Shown here: piece after piece, positions 1-8,494 of the stretch
How positions within the stretch are numbered: the first letter of the stretch is position 1
Layout of the letters: every line of letters begins with the position of its first letter
Assembly: GCA_002082585.1 (NCBI GenBank)
Contig: CP020563.1
Span: 5,946,001 to 6,010,000 of the forward strand
Reading direction: 5' to 3'
Source of the DNA: Kitasatospora albolonga
GTDB taxonomy: Bacteria > Actinomycetota > Actinomycetes > Streptomycetales > Streptomycetaceae
DNA: 64,000 nucleotides
Program-made: the position numbers and the translations under genes
The notes under the pieces: generated by a model
Database searches by the model: none
What the model was told of the DNA's origin: nothing
Seen by the model: the letters and a program-made list of their open reading frames with translations, nothing else

Positions 1-1
1 C

Positions 2-400
2 GCCCTCTACCGCCCCCTGGTCCGCGCCGCCCACTACCTCGGGCTCTGGGCCGCCCTGCGCTCCGGCGAATCCGTCGTCGTGCACGACTGCGGTACGCAG
101 ACCTGGGTACGCCGCTGGCTCGCCCTGCACGCCGCCCGCCGGGGCCGCACCCTGCATCTGATCCTCCTCGACGTGGACCCCGACACGGCCCGCCAGGGCC
201 AGCGCGAGCGCGGGCGGGGCGTCTCCGGCTACGCCTTCGCCCGCCACCGGCACGCGGTGGCCCGGCTGATCCGCGACACCGAACAGGGCGTGCTGCCCAC
301 CGGCTGCGCCTCGGCGGTCCTGCTGGACCGGGCCGCCGCCAGCGCGCTCGGCCGGATCTCCTTCGCGGAGCCCGGAGCCACGGCCGTCCGCTCCGGTTAG
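2..400 (+). CDS. AAA-family P-loop kinase-like ATPase, C-terminal part (5' end outside window)
   Basis: The reading frame is open from base 2 and ends at a TAG codon; about 132 residues are visible. The nucleotide-binding P-loop would lie before the window edge. What remains looks like the C-terminal half of an AAA_33/zeta-toxin-like small-molecule kinase: a beta-strand VVVHDCGTQTWV, a strand LHLILLDVDP followed by a lid-like QRERGRGVSGYAFARH segment, and a terminal helix. The QRxRGRxxxxxxFxRH pattern is typical of these P-loop kinases. The substrate cannot be told. The next gene (SseB family) starts 46 bases downstream on the same strand, so the two may be co-transcribed. Confidence 0.7.
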   Translation, partial: ALYRPLVRAAHYLGLWAALRSGESVVVHDCGTQTWVRRWLALHAARRGRTLHLILLDVDPDTARQGQRERGRGVSGYAFARHRHAVARLIRDTEQGVLPTGCASAVLLDRAAASALGRISFAEPGATAVRSG

Positions 401-446
401 GGTTCTGGCCGGAAACAACGACAGCCGAGAGAGGGCGACAGAGGCA

Positions 447-1217
447 GTGGACATTCCGGCACCGGCCCCGGCACACCCCCAGCAGGGATGGCCCGCCAAC
501 GAGCTCGAAGAGGTGCTGACCGCCTCCCTCGGCGTCGCCGACGCGGGCGGCCGGCTCGTCGAAGTGCTCGGCCGCAGCTCGGTCTGGGTGCCGCTGCCGA
601 ACGGCGGCTCGCCCGCCAGCGCCGACCTCGACCTGCCGATGATGGACATCGGCGGTGCCGCGTACGTCCCCGTCTTCAGCTCCGAGGGCCAGTTCCTGAG
701 CTGCGTCGGCAGCCATATGTCCTTCGCCGTCGCGCCCGCCCGCGACTTCGCCCGGGGCCTGCCCCCGCAGGTCGGGATCGCGGTGAACCCGGGCGGCGCG
801 GTCGGCATACCGCTGCCCCCGCCCGCCGTCGCCGAGCTCTGCCGGGCCGGGCGCACCGCGCTGGACGGGCCCGCCACCGGCGGCCGGGTCAGACTGTACG
901 AACCGGACTGGCAGCACGACCCGGTCGACTTCCTCGCCGCCGTGTCCGCCGAGTTCGAGGCCACGGGAGTGGTGAGCACCGCCCGCCGGGCGCTCGCCAG
1001 CATCGAGGGCGGCGACCCCGTCCTCTTCGTCGGCGTCGAGTTCGCCACCTGGGACGGCGCGGGCCAGAGCGCCCCGATGGACGCCCTGGGCCGGGCGCTC
1101 GGCCGCGTCGAGGTGCCGTGGCCGGTGAACCTGGTCCTGCTGGACGTGGCCCAGGACCTGGTCGGCGACTGGATGCGGGAGAAAGTACGGCCGTTCTACC
1201 GGCGCGAGGGCCCCTGA
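447..1217 (+). CDS. SseB-family protein (enhanced serine sensitivity protein)
   Basis: 256 residues from a GTG start preceded by a purine-rich stretch. The N-terminal 130 residues fit the SseB N-terminal domain (LEEVLTASLGVADAGG, VWVPLPNGG, AYVPVFSSEGQF, GIAVNPGGAVGIPLP). The C-terminal part contains the SseB C-terminal segment ending in MREKVRPFYRREGP. SseB of E. coli is named for a serine-sensitivity phenotype; the molecular role is not settled, and streptomycete homologues are annotated by similarity only. No signal peptide or membrane segment is visible, so it is probably cytoplasmic. It is the first of two tandem SseB-like genes, and its closing RPFYxRE motif recurs at the end of the next one. 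Confidence 0.8.
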   Translation: MDIPAPAPAHPQQGWPANELEEVLTASLGVADAGGRLVEVLGRSSVWVPLPNGGSPASADLDLPMMDIGGAAYVPVFSSEGQFLSCVGSHMSFAVAPARDFARGLPPQVGIAVNPGGAVGIPLPPPAVAELCRAGRTALDGPATGGRVRLYEPDWQHDPVDFLAAVSAEFEATGVVSTARRALASIEGGDPVLFVGVEFATWDGAGQSAPMDALGRALGRVEVPWPVNLVLLDVAQDLVGDWMREKVRPFYRREGP

Positions 1218-1255
1218 CCGCGGGGGTACTGGGCCGCTGACCGTACCGGCGCGGG

Positions 1256-1322
1256 GGCCACCGGCGTACCGTGGCGAAGGCCCCCGGCCGCACCCGCGCG
1301 AGGCCACCGGCCGACCGTGGCG
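1256..1322. repeat. Two near-identical 21-bp dyad repeats between the SseB-like genes
   Basis: Copies at 1256-1276 and 1302-1322 differ at only two central positions and are 46 bp apart. Each has CCAC at the left and GTGG at the right, so each is also a small dyad. They sit about 100 bp before the second SseB-like gene and could be paired operator sites or RNA hairpins; no regulator is identifiable. Confidence 0.5.
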
Positions 1323-1419
1323 TCAAGTCGGTGTCAGAAGTGGCGCATAAGCTGGTTTGATGGCGAGGACCGCTCCCGTGTGCCCGGGAGCGACGGATCG
1401 ATGAGGGGCGGAACCCAGG

Positions 1420-2208
1420 GTGAGTGCGTCAGGCACTGCGGCGGCCGGCAAGGTCGAGCACATGCTGCGCCAGGTGACCCCCGGGCGTTACGACGCCTAC
1501 GAGGCGCTGCTGGAGGCCCTCGCCGACAGCCGGGTCTGGATGCTGCTCTGGCACGGCACGGCCGGCTCCCCGGACGCCCAGTACGGGTCCATGGAGATCG
1601 ATGGCCTGGGGTACGCCCCCTGTGTCACCTCCGCCCAGGAGCTCTCCGCCAGCGGCTGGAGCAGGGCCCATGAGCTGGTCTCCGGCCGGGACATCTCCCG
1701 CGCCCTCTTCCCCGACCGCTGGGGCATCTGGCTCAACCCGCACGCCCCCGGCGGCGGTGTCGGCATCCCCTGGCTCGACCTGCGCCGGATCGCCACCGGC
1801 CTCGACCGGCTGCCCGCGGGCCCGCTCCGGCTGACCGAGCCCGCCGTGGAGCTCCCGCAGTTCTACGCCCAGCTCACCCAGAACGCCCACCGCACCCCGG
1901 CCCTCCGCTCCCTGCGCCGCGCCTGGGTGCACCCCGCCGTCGGCGTCCCGTACCTCGCGATCGGGCTCGATCTGTACGATTCCGGGCGCGCCTCCGTCGA
2001 CGCGGTGCGCGCGATGATGCGGCAGTCGATCGGCGCGGTCCCCGACGGGCTGCCCGTCTCCACCGTCGCCATGTCCGACGAGTACGACCCGGTCGCGATG
2101 TGGCTGCGCGCCAACGCCCGCCCGTTCTACGACCGCGAGGCGCACGCCCCCGCCGGTCCGCCGCCCGCGGCCCCCGGATACGGCTACCCGCCCCAGCCCC
2201 ACCGCTGA
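1420..2208 (+). CDS. SseB-family protein, second tandem copy
   Basis: 262 residues from GTG. It is a divergent paralogue of the preceding gene: EALLEALADSRVWMLLW resembles the SseB N-terminal core, DRWGIWLNPHAPGGGVGIP matches the GIAVNPGGAVGIP segment of the first copy, and MWLRANARPFYDREA matches the first copy's C-terminal MREKVRPFYRREG. The tail is Pro/Ala/Gly/Tyr-rich (residues about 240-262) and probably disordered. No export signal is seen. Function is unknown beyond family membership; the two paralogues are separated by 202 bp, which includes a pair of dyad repeats, so they may have separate promoters. The following 282 bp carry the promoter region of the ABC importer. Confidence 0.75.
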   Translation: MSASGTAAAGKVEHMLRQVTPGRYDAYEALLEALADSRVWMLLWHGTAGSPDAQYGSMEIDGLGYAPCVTSAQELSASGWSRAHELVSGRDISRALFPDRWGIWLNPHAPGGGVGIPWLDLRRIATGLDRLPAGPLRLTEPAVELPQFYAQLTQNAHRTPALRSLRRAWVHPAVGVPYLAIGLDLYDSGRASVDAVRAMMRQSIGAVPDGLPVSTVAMSDEYDPVAMWLRANARPFYDREAHAPAGPPPAAPGYGYPPQPHR

Positions 2209-2329
2209 CCCGCGCCACCGGGCGCCGCTGTCCCGCCTGCCGCTGTCCCACCCGCTGAACTGCGGTTCCTCGCGGCGCCGTCGGCCCGCGCCCCGTCCCC
2301 GTACCGCCGAACACCCCCAGATGTCCGGC

Positions 2330-2383
2330 TTGTTAACCGGGCGCGGAGGGATGTCCCGGAACTGGACGGTTTGTTAACTGTCC
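2330..2383. promoter_or_regulatory. Paired TTGTTAAC operator-like sites upstream of the peptide importer
   Basis: TTGTTAAC occurs at 2330-2337 and again at 2371-2378. The second lies in a 20-bp dyad (2364-2383) with arms GGACGGTT and AACTGTCC, one mismatch apart from perfect. The first is flanked by CCGG on both sides. The pair lies about 110-160 bp before the importer start and may bind the regulator of this operon. A possible -10 box TAGTGT lies further downstream near 2440. Confidence 0.45.
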
Positions 2384-2490
2384 GGGTCTCGACTAGGTCT
2401 CACCGCTATCCGGACTGTTCTCTTGCGGTGTACCCCGTCTGTAGTGTGCGGCCATCAAACCTCACCACATGGCGAACCAGGGGTGGACCC

Positions 2491-4161
2491 ATGCGCATAT
2501 TCAAGTCCCGGGCCGTCCGGGCGATCACGACAGCGGTCGCTGTCGGACTGATCGCCACGGGCTGTTCCAGCGAGCGGGACGAGGGCGGCTCCAAGGGGGG
2601 CGACAAGGACACCTTCGTCTTCGCCGGCTCCGGTGACCCCGGCTCCCTCGACCCGGCCCTCGCGAGCGACGGCGAGACGTTCCGCGTCACCCGCCAGGCG
2701 TTCGAGGCGCTGCTGGAGCACGAGCCCGGCGGCAGCAAGCTGGTCGGCGGCCTCGCGGAGAAGTGGGAGAGCGACCCGTCCGGCAAGGTCTGGACGTTCA
2801 ACCTGCGCCAGGGCGTGAAGTTCCACGACGGCGAGGCGTTCAACGCCGCCGCGGTCTGCGCGAACTACGACCACTGGTTCAACTGGAAGGGTACGTACCA
2901 GTCCAGCGCGGTCTCGTACTACTGGCAGAAGATCATGGGCGGGTTCGCCAAGAACGAGGACGCCGAGGCGCCCAAGGCGAACTACAAGTCCTGCACCGCC
3001 AAGGACGAGAACACCGCCGTCATCGAGGTCAACGAGACCACGGCCAACCTGCCCGGCGGCTTCTCCCTCCAGGCGCTCGCGATCCACTCGCCGAAGGCGC
3101 TCCAGGAGTACGCGAAGCAGGACGCGACCGCCAAGGGCGACGCGATCACGTACCCCAAGTACAGCCAGGAGGCCGGCACGGTCGCCGGTACCGGCCCGTA
3201 CAAGATCGTCAAGTGGAACAAGGGGAACAAGGAAGTCTCCCTGGAGCGCTTCGACGACTACTGGGGCGACAAGGCCAAGGTGAAGAACCTGGTCTTCCGC
3301 ACCATCTCCACCGAGGAGACCCGCCGCCAGGCGCTCCAGGCCGGTGACATCGACGGCTACGACCTGGTCTCCCCGGCCGATGTGACGACGCTGGAGAAGC
3401 AGGGCTTCGAGGTCCCGACCCGTGACGTCTTCAACATCTTCTACGTCGGCATGAGCCAGGGCGCCAACCCGGCGCTGAAGAAGCCCGAGGTCCGCCAGGC
3501 GATCACGCACGCCATCGACCGCGAGAGCCTCGTCAAGACCCAGCTGCCCGAGGGCGGCAAGGTCGGCACCCAGTTCATGCCCGACACGGTCGCCGGCTAC
3601 TCGGACCAGGTGAAGACCTACCCGTTCGACACCGCCAAGGCCAAGGACCTCCTCAAGCAGGCCGGTGAGGAGAAGCTGAGCGTCGAGTTCTGCTACCCGA
3701 CCGAGGTCACCCGCCCGTACATGCCCGCCCCGCAGGATCTGTTCGAGCTGATGAAGGCCGACCTGGAGAAGGCCGGCATCACCGTCAAGCCGAAGGCCAT
3801 GAAGTGGGCCCCGGACTACCTGGACGCCACCGAGTCCGGCTCCTGCGCCCTGCACCTGCTCGGCTGGACCGGTGACTTCAACGACGGCTACAACTTCATC
3901 GGCACCTGGTTCGCCGGGCCCGACAAGCAGTGGGGCTTCAAGGAGCAGAAGGTCTTCGACGCCGTGAACGCGGCCTCCAAGGTCGCCGACACCGCCGGCC
4001 GTACCGAGGCGTACAAGAAGGCCAACGAGGCGATCATGGAGTACGTCCCGGGCGTGCCGATCTCGTCGTCCCCGCCGGCGATCGCGTTCGCCAAGAACGT
4101 CAACCCGCCGAAGGTCTCCCCGCTGACGCAGGAGAACTTCGCCGAGGTCTCCTTCAAGTAA
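2491..4161 (+). CDS. Peptide ABC transporter substrate-binding lipoprotein (SBP family 5)
   Basis: 556 residues from the ATG that follows AGGGGTGG. The frame is open further upstream, but only this start gives a proper signal: MRIFKSRAVRAI, a hydrophobic core, then lipobox IATGC with Cys at about residue 26. The mature protein is a family-5 (OppA/DppA) extracellular solute-binding protein: GSLDPALASDGETF near the N-terminus, WTFNLRQGVKFHDGEAF, GTGPYKIVKWNKGNKEVSLERFDDYW, and RQAITHAIDRESLV. Length is normal for the family. It is tethered outside the membrane and delivers oligopeptides or dipeptides to the permease pair encoded just downstream. An 18-bp perfect hairpin after its stop probably raises its yield relative to the membrane subunits. 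Confidence 0.93.
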   Translation: MRIFKSRAVRAITTAVAVGLIATGCSSERDEGGSKGGDKDTFVFAGSGDPGSLDPALASDGETFRVTRQAFEALLEHEPGGSKLVGGLAEKWESDPSGKVWTFNLRQGVKFHDGEAFNAAAVCANYDHWFNWKGTYQSSAVSYYWQKIMGGFAKNEDAEAPKANYKSCTAKDENTAVIEVNETTANLPGGFSLQALAIHSPKALQEYAKQDATAKGDAITYPKYSQEAGTVAGTGPYKIVKWNKGNKEVSLERFDDYWGDKAKVKNLVFRTISTEETRRQALQAGDIDGYDLVSPADVTTLEKQGFEVPTRDVFNIFYVGMSQGANPALKKPEVRQAITHAIDRESLVKTQLPEGGKVGTQFMPDTVAGYSDQVKTYPFDTAKAKDLLKQAGEEKLSVEFCYPTEVTRPYMPAPQDLFELMKADLEKAGITVKPKAMKWAPDYLDATESGSCALHLLGWTGDFNDGYNFIGTWFAGPDKQWGFKEQKVFDAVNAASKVADTAGRTEAYKKANEAIMEYVPGVPISSSPPAIAFAKNVNPPKVSPLTQENFAEVSFK

Positions 4162-4171
4162 TCGCACACCA

Positions 4172-4216
4172 GCGGGTCCGCCCGGCCACAGCTACCAGGT
4201 GGCCGGGCGGACCCGC
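4172..4216 (+). terminator. 18-bp intercistronic hairpin after the binding-protein gene
   Basis: Perfect inverted repeat 4172-4189 / 4199-4216 with a 9-nt loop and no T-run. It sits between the lipoprotein gene and the first permease gene of the same operon. Such hairpins in importer operons usually protect the upstream message or cause partial termination, so that binding protein exceeds permease. Confidence 0.8.
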
Positions 4217-4246
4217 ATCAACGCACGTGAGAAAGGGGCATGCGGG

Positions 4247-5251
4247 GTGCTGCGACTCGTCGTCAGAAGACTTCTCCAGCTCATTCCCACCCTGCTCGGC
4301 CTGTCGGTCCTGCTGTTCCTCTGGCTGAACCGACTGCCCGGCGGACCCGCGTCGGCGATCCTGGGCGAGCGGGCCACCGAAGCCGAAGTGGCGAGAATCA
4401 ACCGTGCGCTCGGGCTGGACGAGCCGGTGCACGTGCAGTACTGGCGCTTCCTCAAGCGCATCTTCGAGCTCGACCTCGGAACCTCCACCCAGACCGGGCA
4501 GCCGGTGTGGGACGAATTCGCCCTGCGCTTCCCGGCCACCGTGGAGCTGTCCGTCGCCGCGATCCTCATCGCCGTGGCCGTGGGCATCCCGATGGGGTAT
4601 CTGGCGGCCAAGCGGCGCGGCGGCTGGCTGGACGTGGCGTCCGTCTCCGGATCGCTGCTCGGCATCTGCATCCCGGTCTTCTTCCTCGCCATGCTGCTGC
4701 GCGGGATCTTCTCCGTCCAGCTGGGCTGGTTCCCGAGCCAGGGGAGGCTCACCACCGGGCTCAACGCCACCGACGTCACCGGGTTCGCCGTCCTGGACGG
4801 GCTGCTGACCGGCGAGTTCGACGCGACCTGGGACGCGATCATGCATCTGGTCCTGCCCGCCCTCGCGCTCGCCTCGATCCCGCTCGCCGTCATCGTCCGG
4901 ATGACCCGCGCCAGCGTCCTGGAGGTGCTCGGCGAGGACTACATCCGCACCGCCGAGTCCAAGGGCCTGGACAAGCGCGTCGTCCGCGGCCGGCACGTCC
5001 TGCGCAACGCGCTGCTGCCGGTGATCACCGCGGTCGGCCTGCTGACCGGCAGTCTGCTCTCCGGTGCGGTGCTCACCGAGTCCGTCTTCGACTTCGGCGG
5101 TATCGGCTCGTTCATCCGTACCGCGATCGACGGCCGCGACTACCCGGTCCTCGTCGGGTTCATTCTCTTCATCGCGATGGTGTACGTGCTCATCAACCTG
5201 CTGGTCGACCTCGCGTACAGCATCATCGACCCGAGAGTGCGGGTGCACTGA
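4247..5251 (+). CDS. Peptide ABC transporter permease (DppB/OppB type)
   Basis: 334 residues from GTG, with AAAGGGG spaced about 9 nt before it; an ATG 48 bp upstream lies inside the hairpin arm and is unlikely. It begins with the family-typical LRLVVRRLLQLIPTLLGLSVLLF helix and has about six membrane spans. The EAA loop, which docks the ATPases, is at DYIRTAESKGLDKRVVRGRH (about residues 230-250). The C-terminus ends in LINLLVDLAYSIIDPRVRVH, a classic DppB ending. It forms the translocation pore with the next gene's product. The next start is only one base past this stop, so translation is probably coupled. Confidence 0.93.
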   Translation: MLRLVVRRLLQLIPTLLGLSVLLFLWLNRLPGGPASAILGERATEAEVARINRALGLDEPVHVQYWRFLKRIFELDLGTSTQTGQPVWDEFALRFPATVELSVAAILIAVAVGIPMGYLAAKRRGGWLDVASVSGSLLGICIPVFFLAMLLRGIFSVQLGWFPSQGRLTTGLNATDVTGFAVLDGLLTGEFDATWDAIMHLVLPALALASIPLAVIVRMTRASVLEVLGEDYIRTAESKGLDKRVVRGRHVLRNALLPVITAVGLLTGSLLSGAVLTESVFDFGGIGSFIRTAIDGRDYPVLVGFILFIAMVYVLINLLVDLAYSIIDPRVRVH

Positions 5252-5252
5252 C

Positions 5253-6215
5253 GTGACGATCCTGACCAACAAAGCAGACAAGATCGACCGTCTCGCCGAG
5301 CTGACACAGAGCTCCGAGGCCGTCGCGGGCACCAGCCTCTGGCGCGAGGCGTTCCGCCGGATGCGCGCCAGCAAGATGGCGGTCATCGGCGCGTCGATCA
5401 TCGCCGTGTTCGTGCTCGTCGCGATCATCGGCCCGATGCTCGCGCCGCACGGCCCCACCGCGCAGACCTGGCGCGGCGAAGTCTTCCCCAACCAGGGCAA
5501 GTTCATCGGGATGCGCGGCGAGAACTGGTTCGGCCTGGACCACCTGGGCCGCGACATGTTCTCCCGCTGGCTCGTCGGGGCCCGGCAGACGCTCCTCGTC
5601 GGTGTGGTCTCCATGCTCATCGGCTTGATCGTCGGCGCCACCGTCGGCATCCTCTCCGGCGCCGCCGCCACCCTCGGCGGCAAGGCCGGACAGCGCGTCG
5701 ACACCGTGATCATGCGCATCACCGACATCATGCTGTCGCTGCCGTCCCTGCTGCTGGCCGTCTCCATCGCCGCGGTCCTCGGACAGTCGCTGACCACCGT
5801 GATGATCGCCGTCGGTGTCGTCCAGATCCCCATCTTCGCCCGCCTGCTGCGGGGGTCGATGCTGGTGCAGGGCGGCGCCGACTACGTGCTCGCCGCGAAG
5901 GCGGTCGGCATCCGGCGCAAGCGGATCGTCTTCACCCAGATCCTGCCGAACTCCCTGAGCCCGGTGATCGTCCAGGCGACGCTGAGCCTCGCCACCGCGA
6001 TCATCGAGGCGGCGGCCCTGTCCTACCTGGGGCTCGGCAACCCCGACCCGGCCGTTCCCGAGTGGGGCGTGATGCTCTCGCAGGCGCAGCGCTTCTTCGA
6101 CAACGAGCCGATGATGGCCGCCTACCCGGCCATCGGCATCATCATCACGGCACTCGGCTTCACCCTGCTCGGCGAGTCCATGCGCGAAGCCCTCGACCCG
6201 AAGCTGCGAGGCTGA
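5253..6215 (+). CDS. Peptide ABC transporter permease (DppC/OppC type)
   Basis: 320 residues from a GTG that follows the TGA of the upstream permease by one base. Although the frame is open upstream, that part overlaps the upstream permease and is not plausible. The N-terminus has the OppC feature SLWREAFRRMRASKMAVIGASIIAVFVLVAIIGP, then HGPTAQTWRG and the GLDHLGRDMFSRWLVGAR signature. The EAA loop is at DYVLAAKAVGIRRKRIVFTQ, and the family ending SMREALDPKLRG is present. It pairs with the DppB-type subunit in the membrane; the ATPase genes follow 6 bp downstream. Confidence 0.93.
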   Translation: MTILTNKADKIDRLAELTQSSEAVAGTSLWREAFRRMRASKMAVIGASIIAVFVLVAIIGPMLAPHGPTAQTWRGEVFPNQGKFIGMRGENWFGLDHLGRDMFSRWLVGARQTLLVGVVSMLIGLIVGATVGILSGAAATLGGKAGQRVDTVIMRITDIMLSLPSLLLAVSIAAVLGQSLTTVMIAVGVVQIPIFARLLRGSMLVQGGADYVLAAKAVGIRRKRIVFTQILPNSLSPVIVQATLSLATAIIEAAALSYLGLGNPDPAVPEWGVMLSQAQRFFDNEPMMAAYPAIGIIITALGFTLLGESMREALDPKLRG

Positions 6216-6221
6216 CGTCCT

Positions 6222-7214
6222 ATGCCACTGCTCTCAGTTGAAGAACTCAGCGTCACCTTCACCGCGCGCGGCCGCAAGGACGCCACGGCCGTGGACGGCG
6301 TCTCCTTCGACGTCGACCAGGGCCAGGTCGTCGGCCTGGTGGGCGAGTCGGGGTGCGGCAAGTCCGTCACCTCGCTCGCCCTGATGGGGCTGCTGCCCCG
6401 CAAGGGCGTACGGATCGGCGGACGGGCCGAGTTCGACGGCCAGAACCTGCTGGGCATCAGCGAGCGCAAGCTCCGTGACATGCGCGGCAGCCAGCTGGCG
6501 ATGATCTTCCAGGACCCGCTCTCCTCGCTGAACCCGGTCATCCCCATCGGTGTCCAGGTCACCGAGATCCTCCAGCGCCACCGCGGCCTCAAGGGCGAGA
6601 AGGCCCGCAAGGAAGCGGCGTCGCTCCTGGACCGGGTCGGCATCCCGGACCCGGACCGGCGGCTCAAGGAGTACCCGCACCAGCTCTCCGGCGGTATGCG
6701 CCAGCGTGCGCTGATCGCCATGGCGGTGGCCTGCGCGCCCCGCCTGCTGATCGCCGACGAGCCGACCACGGCACTGGACGTGACCATCCAGGCGCAGATC
6801 CTGGAGCTCCTCAAGGAACTGGTCGACCGGGAGGGCACCGCCCTGCTGATGATCACCCACGACCTCGGCGTGGTGGCCGGCCTCTGCGACGAGGTCAACG
6901 TCCTCTACGCGGGCCGGGCGGTGGAGACGGCGGGCCGCCGCGAGCTGTTCGCCCACCCCACCCACCCGTACGCGCACGGGCTGCTCGGCTCCATCCCGCG
7001 CCTGGACGCCCCGCGCGGGGAGCCGCTCAACCCGATCCGCGGCTCCATCAACGACAAGATCGCCTGGGCCGACGGCTGCGCCTTCGCACCCCGTTGCGAC
7101 CACTACACGATGGAGTGCCTCACCGGCACCCCCGAACTGACCGAACCGCGCGCCGCCGGACACCAGGTCCGCTGCGTCAACCCGGTCCTGCCCAAGGCGG
7201 AGGTCCCGGCATGA
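6222..7214 (+). CDS. Peptide ABC transporter ATP-binding protein (OppD/DppD type)
   Basis: 330 residues. Walker A GESGCGKS (about residues 42-49), Q-loop IFQDPLSSLNP, signature LSGGMRQR, Walker B LLIADEPTTALDV and H-loop MITHDLGVV are all intact. The C-terminal oligopeptide-transporter extension has CAFAPRCDHYTMEC, the cysteine-rich segment that in some OppD/DppD proteins binds an iron-sulfur cluster. It forms the heterodimeric motor with the next gene. Its stop overlaps the next start in an ATGA, which indicates tight translational coupling. Confidence 0.95.
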   Translation: MPLLSVEELSVTFTARGRKDATAVDGVSFDVDQGQVVGLVGESGCGKSVTSLALMGLLPRKGVRIGGRAEFDGQNLLGISERKLRDMRGSQLAMIFQDPLSSLNPVIPIGVQVTEILQRHRGLKGEKARKEAASLLDRVGIPDPDRRLKEYPHQLSGGMRQRALIAMAVACAPRLLIADEPTTALDVTIQAQILELLKELVDREGTALLMITHDLGVVAGLCDEVNVLYAGRAVETAGRRELFAHPTHPYAHGLLGSIPRLDAPRGEPLNPIRGSINDKIAWADGCAFAPRCDHYTMECLTGTPELTEPRAAGHQVRCVNPVLPKAEVPA

Positions 7215-8476
7215 GCCTGCTAGAACTGGACGGCGTCAAAGTCCACTTCCCGGTCAAGAAGGGCCTCTTCTTCGACCGTACGGTGGGCCACGTCTACGCC
7301 GTCGACGGTGTCTCGCTCAGCGTGGAGGCGGGCCAGACGTACGGCCTCGTCGGCGAGTCGGGGTGCGGCAAGACGACCCTCGGCCGTGCGGTGCTGCGGC
7401 TGAACGACATCACCGACGGCGCGGTCGTCTTCGACGGCACCGACCTCGCGCAGCTGCCGTCGGAGGAGATGCGGGCCTTCCGCCGCCGCCTCCAGATGGT
7501 CTTCCAGGACCCGCTGGGCAGCCTCAACCCCCGGCAGAACATCGAGTCGATCCTGTCCGAGGGCATGGCCGCCCACGGCATCGGCAAGGACCAGGCCGAG
7601 CGCCGGGAGAAGATCAAGGGCATCCTCGCCAAGGTCGGCCTGCCGTCCAACGCGCTCTCCCGCTACCCGCACGAGTTCTCCGGCGGCCAGCGCCAGCGCA
7701 TCGGCATCGCGCGGGCCCTCGTCCTGGAACCGGACGTCATCATCTGCGACGAGCCGGTCTCCGCGCTGGACGTCTCGGTCCAGGCGCAGGTCATCAACCT
7801 GCTGGAGGAGCTCCAGGAGTCGCTGGGCCTCACCTATCTGGTGATCGCCCACGACCTCGCCGTGGTCCGGCACATCTCGGACGTCATCGGGGTGATGTAC
7901 CTGGGCGGGCTGGTCGAGGAGGCGCCGAGCGACGCGCTGTACGCGGGGCCCCGGCACCCGTACACCAAGGCGCTGATGTCGGCCGTGCCGGTGCCGGACC
8001 CCGAGGTGGAGGACCGCCGCGAGCGCATCCTGCTCCACGGCGACCTGCCCTCCCCGGCCAACCCGCCGGCCGGCTGCCGCTTCCACACCCGCTGCCCGTG
8101 GGTGCAGGAGACCAAGTGCGCCACGGAGCGCCCGCCGCTGCTCGACACCGGTGACGGGCACAAGGTCGCCTGCCACTTCACGGCCGAGATCGAGGCTGGG
8201 ACGGTCAAGCAGACCCTGGCGACGGGGATCGAGGCGGTGATCGCCACGGAGGCGGTGGCGACCGAGGCGGTGGAGGTCTCGGAGGGGGACGCCGCTGATG
8301 CGCCGGAGGCCGGTGCTCCGGCCGGGAAGCCCGACGCTCCGGCCGAGAAGGAGTCGCCGGGCGAGGAGAAGTCTCCGGGCGAGGAGAAGTCTCCGGAGAA
8401 GGAGGAGCCCGCGACCGTACCGGCGCAGGCCGACGCGGGGAGCGCCGACCGGGCGGAGGACAGCCCCAGGGCCTGA
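7211..8476 (+). CDS. Peptide ABC transporter ATP-binding protein (OppF/DppF type) with acidic C-terminal tail
   Basis: 421 residues; the ATG overlaps the preceding stop by 4 bp. Walker A GESGCGKTTLG, Q-loop VFQDPLGSLNPRQN, signature FSGGQRQRIGIARAL, Walker B IICDEPVSALDVSVQ and H-loop VIAHDLAVV are intact. A second Cys-rich segment GCRFHTRCPWVQETKC matches the OppF C-terminal domain. Beyond about residue 340 there is an unusual tail of some 80 residues rich in Glu, Ala and Pro, containing the tandem peptide SPGEEK encoded by two perfect 18-bp repeats. The tail is not part of the ABC fold and is probably disordered. This is the last gene of the importer operon. Confidence 0.93.
   Translation: MSLLELDGVKVHFPVKKGLFFDRTVGHVYAVDGVSLSVEAGQTYGLVGESGCGKTTLGRAVLRLNDITDGAVVFDGTDLAQLPSEEMRAFRRRLQMVFQDPLGSLNPRQNIESILSEGMAAHGIGKDQAERREKIKGILAKVGLPSNALSRYPHEFSGGQRQRIGIARALVLEPDVIICDEPVSALDVSVQAQVINLLEELQESLGLTYLVIAHDLAVVRHISDVIGVMYLGGLVEEAPSDALYAGPRHPYTKALMSAVPVPDPEVEDRRERILLHGDLPSPANPPAGCRFHTRCPWVQETKCATERPPLLDTGDGHKVACHFTAEIEAGTVKQTLATGIEAVIATEAVATEAVEVSEGDAADAPEAGAPAGKPDAPAEKESPGEEKSPGEEKSPEKEEPATVPAQADAGSADRAEDSPRA
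8357..8392 (+). repeat. Perfect 18-bp tandem duplication in the OppF-like tail
   Basis: Units at 8357-8374 and 8375-8392 are identical and in frame, each encoding PGEEKS. A third degenerate unit follows. Such repeats can expand or contract without shifting the frame, so tail length probably varies between strains. Confidence 0.85.
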
Positions 8477-8494
8477 GACCGGCACAATTGTCCG

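Noticed and set aside
889..1326. Long Arg/Pro/Gly-rich reading frames opposite or overlapping the SseB-like genes
   Set aside because: They are shadows caused by high GC; they lack domains, and the SseB frame has the right codon bias and family match.
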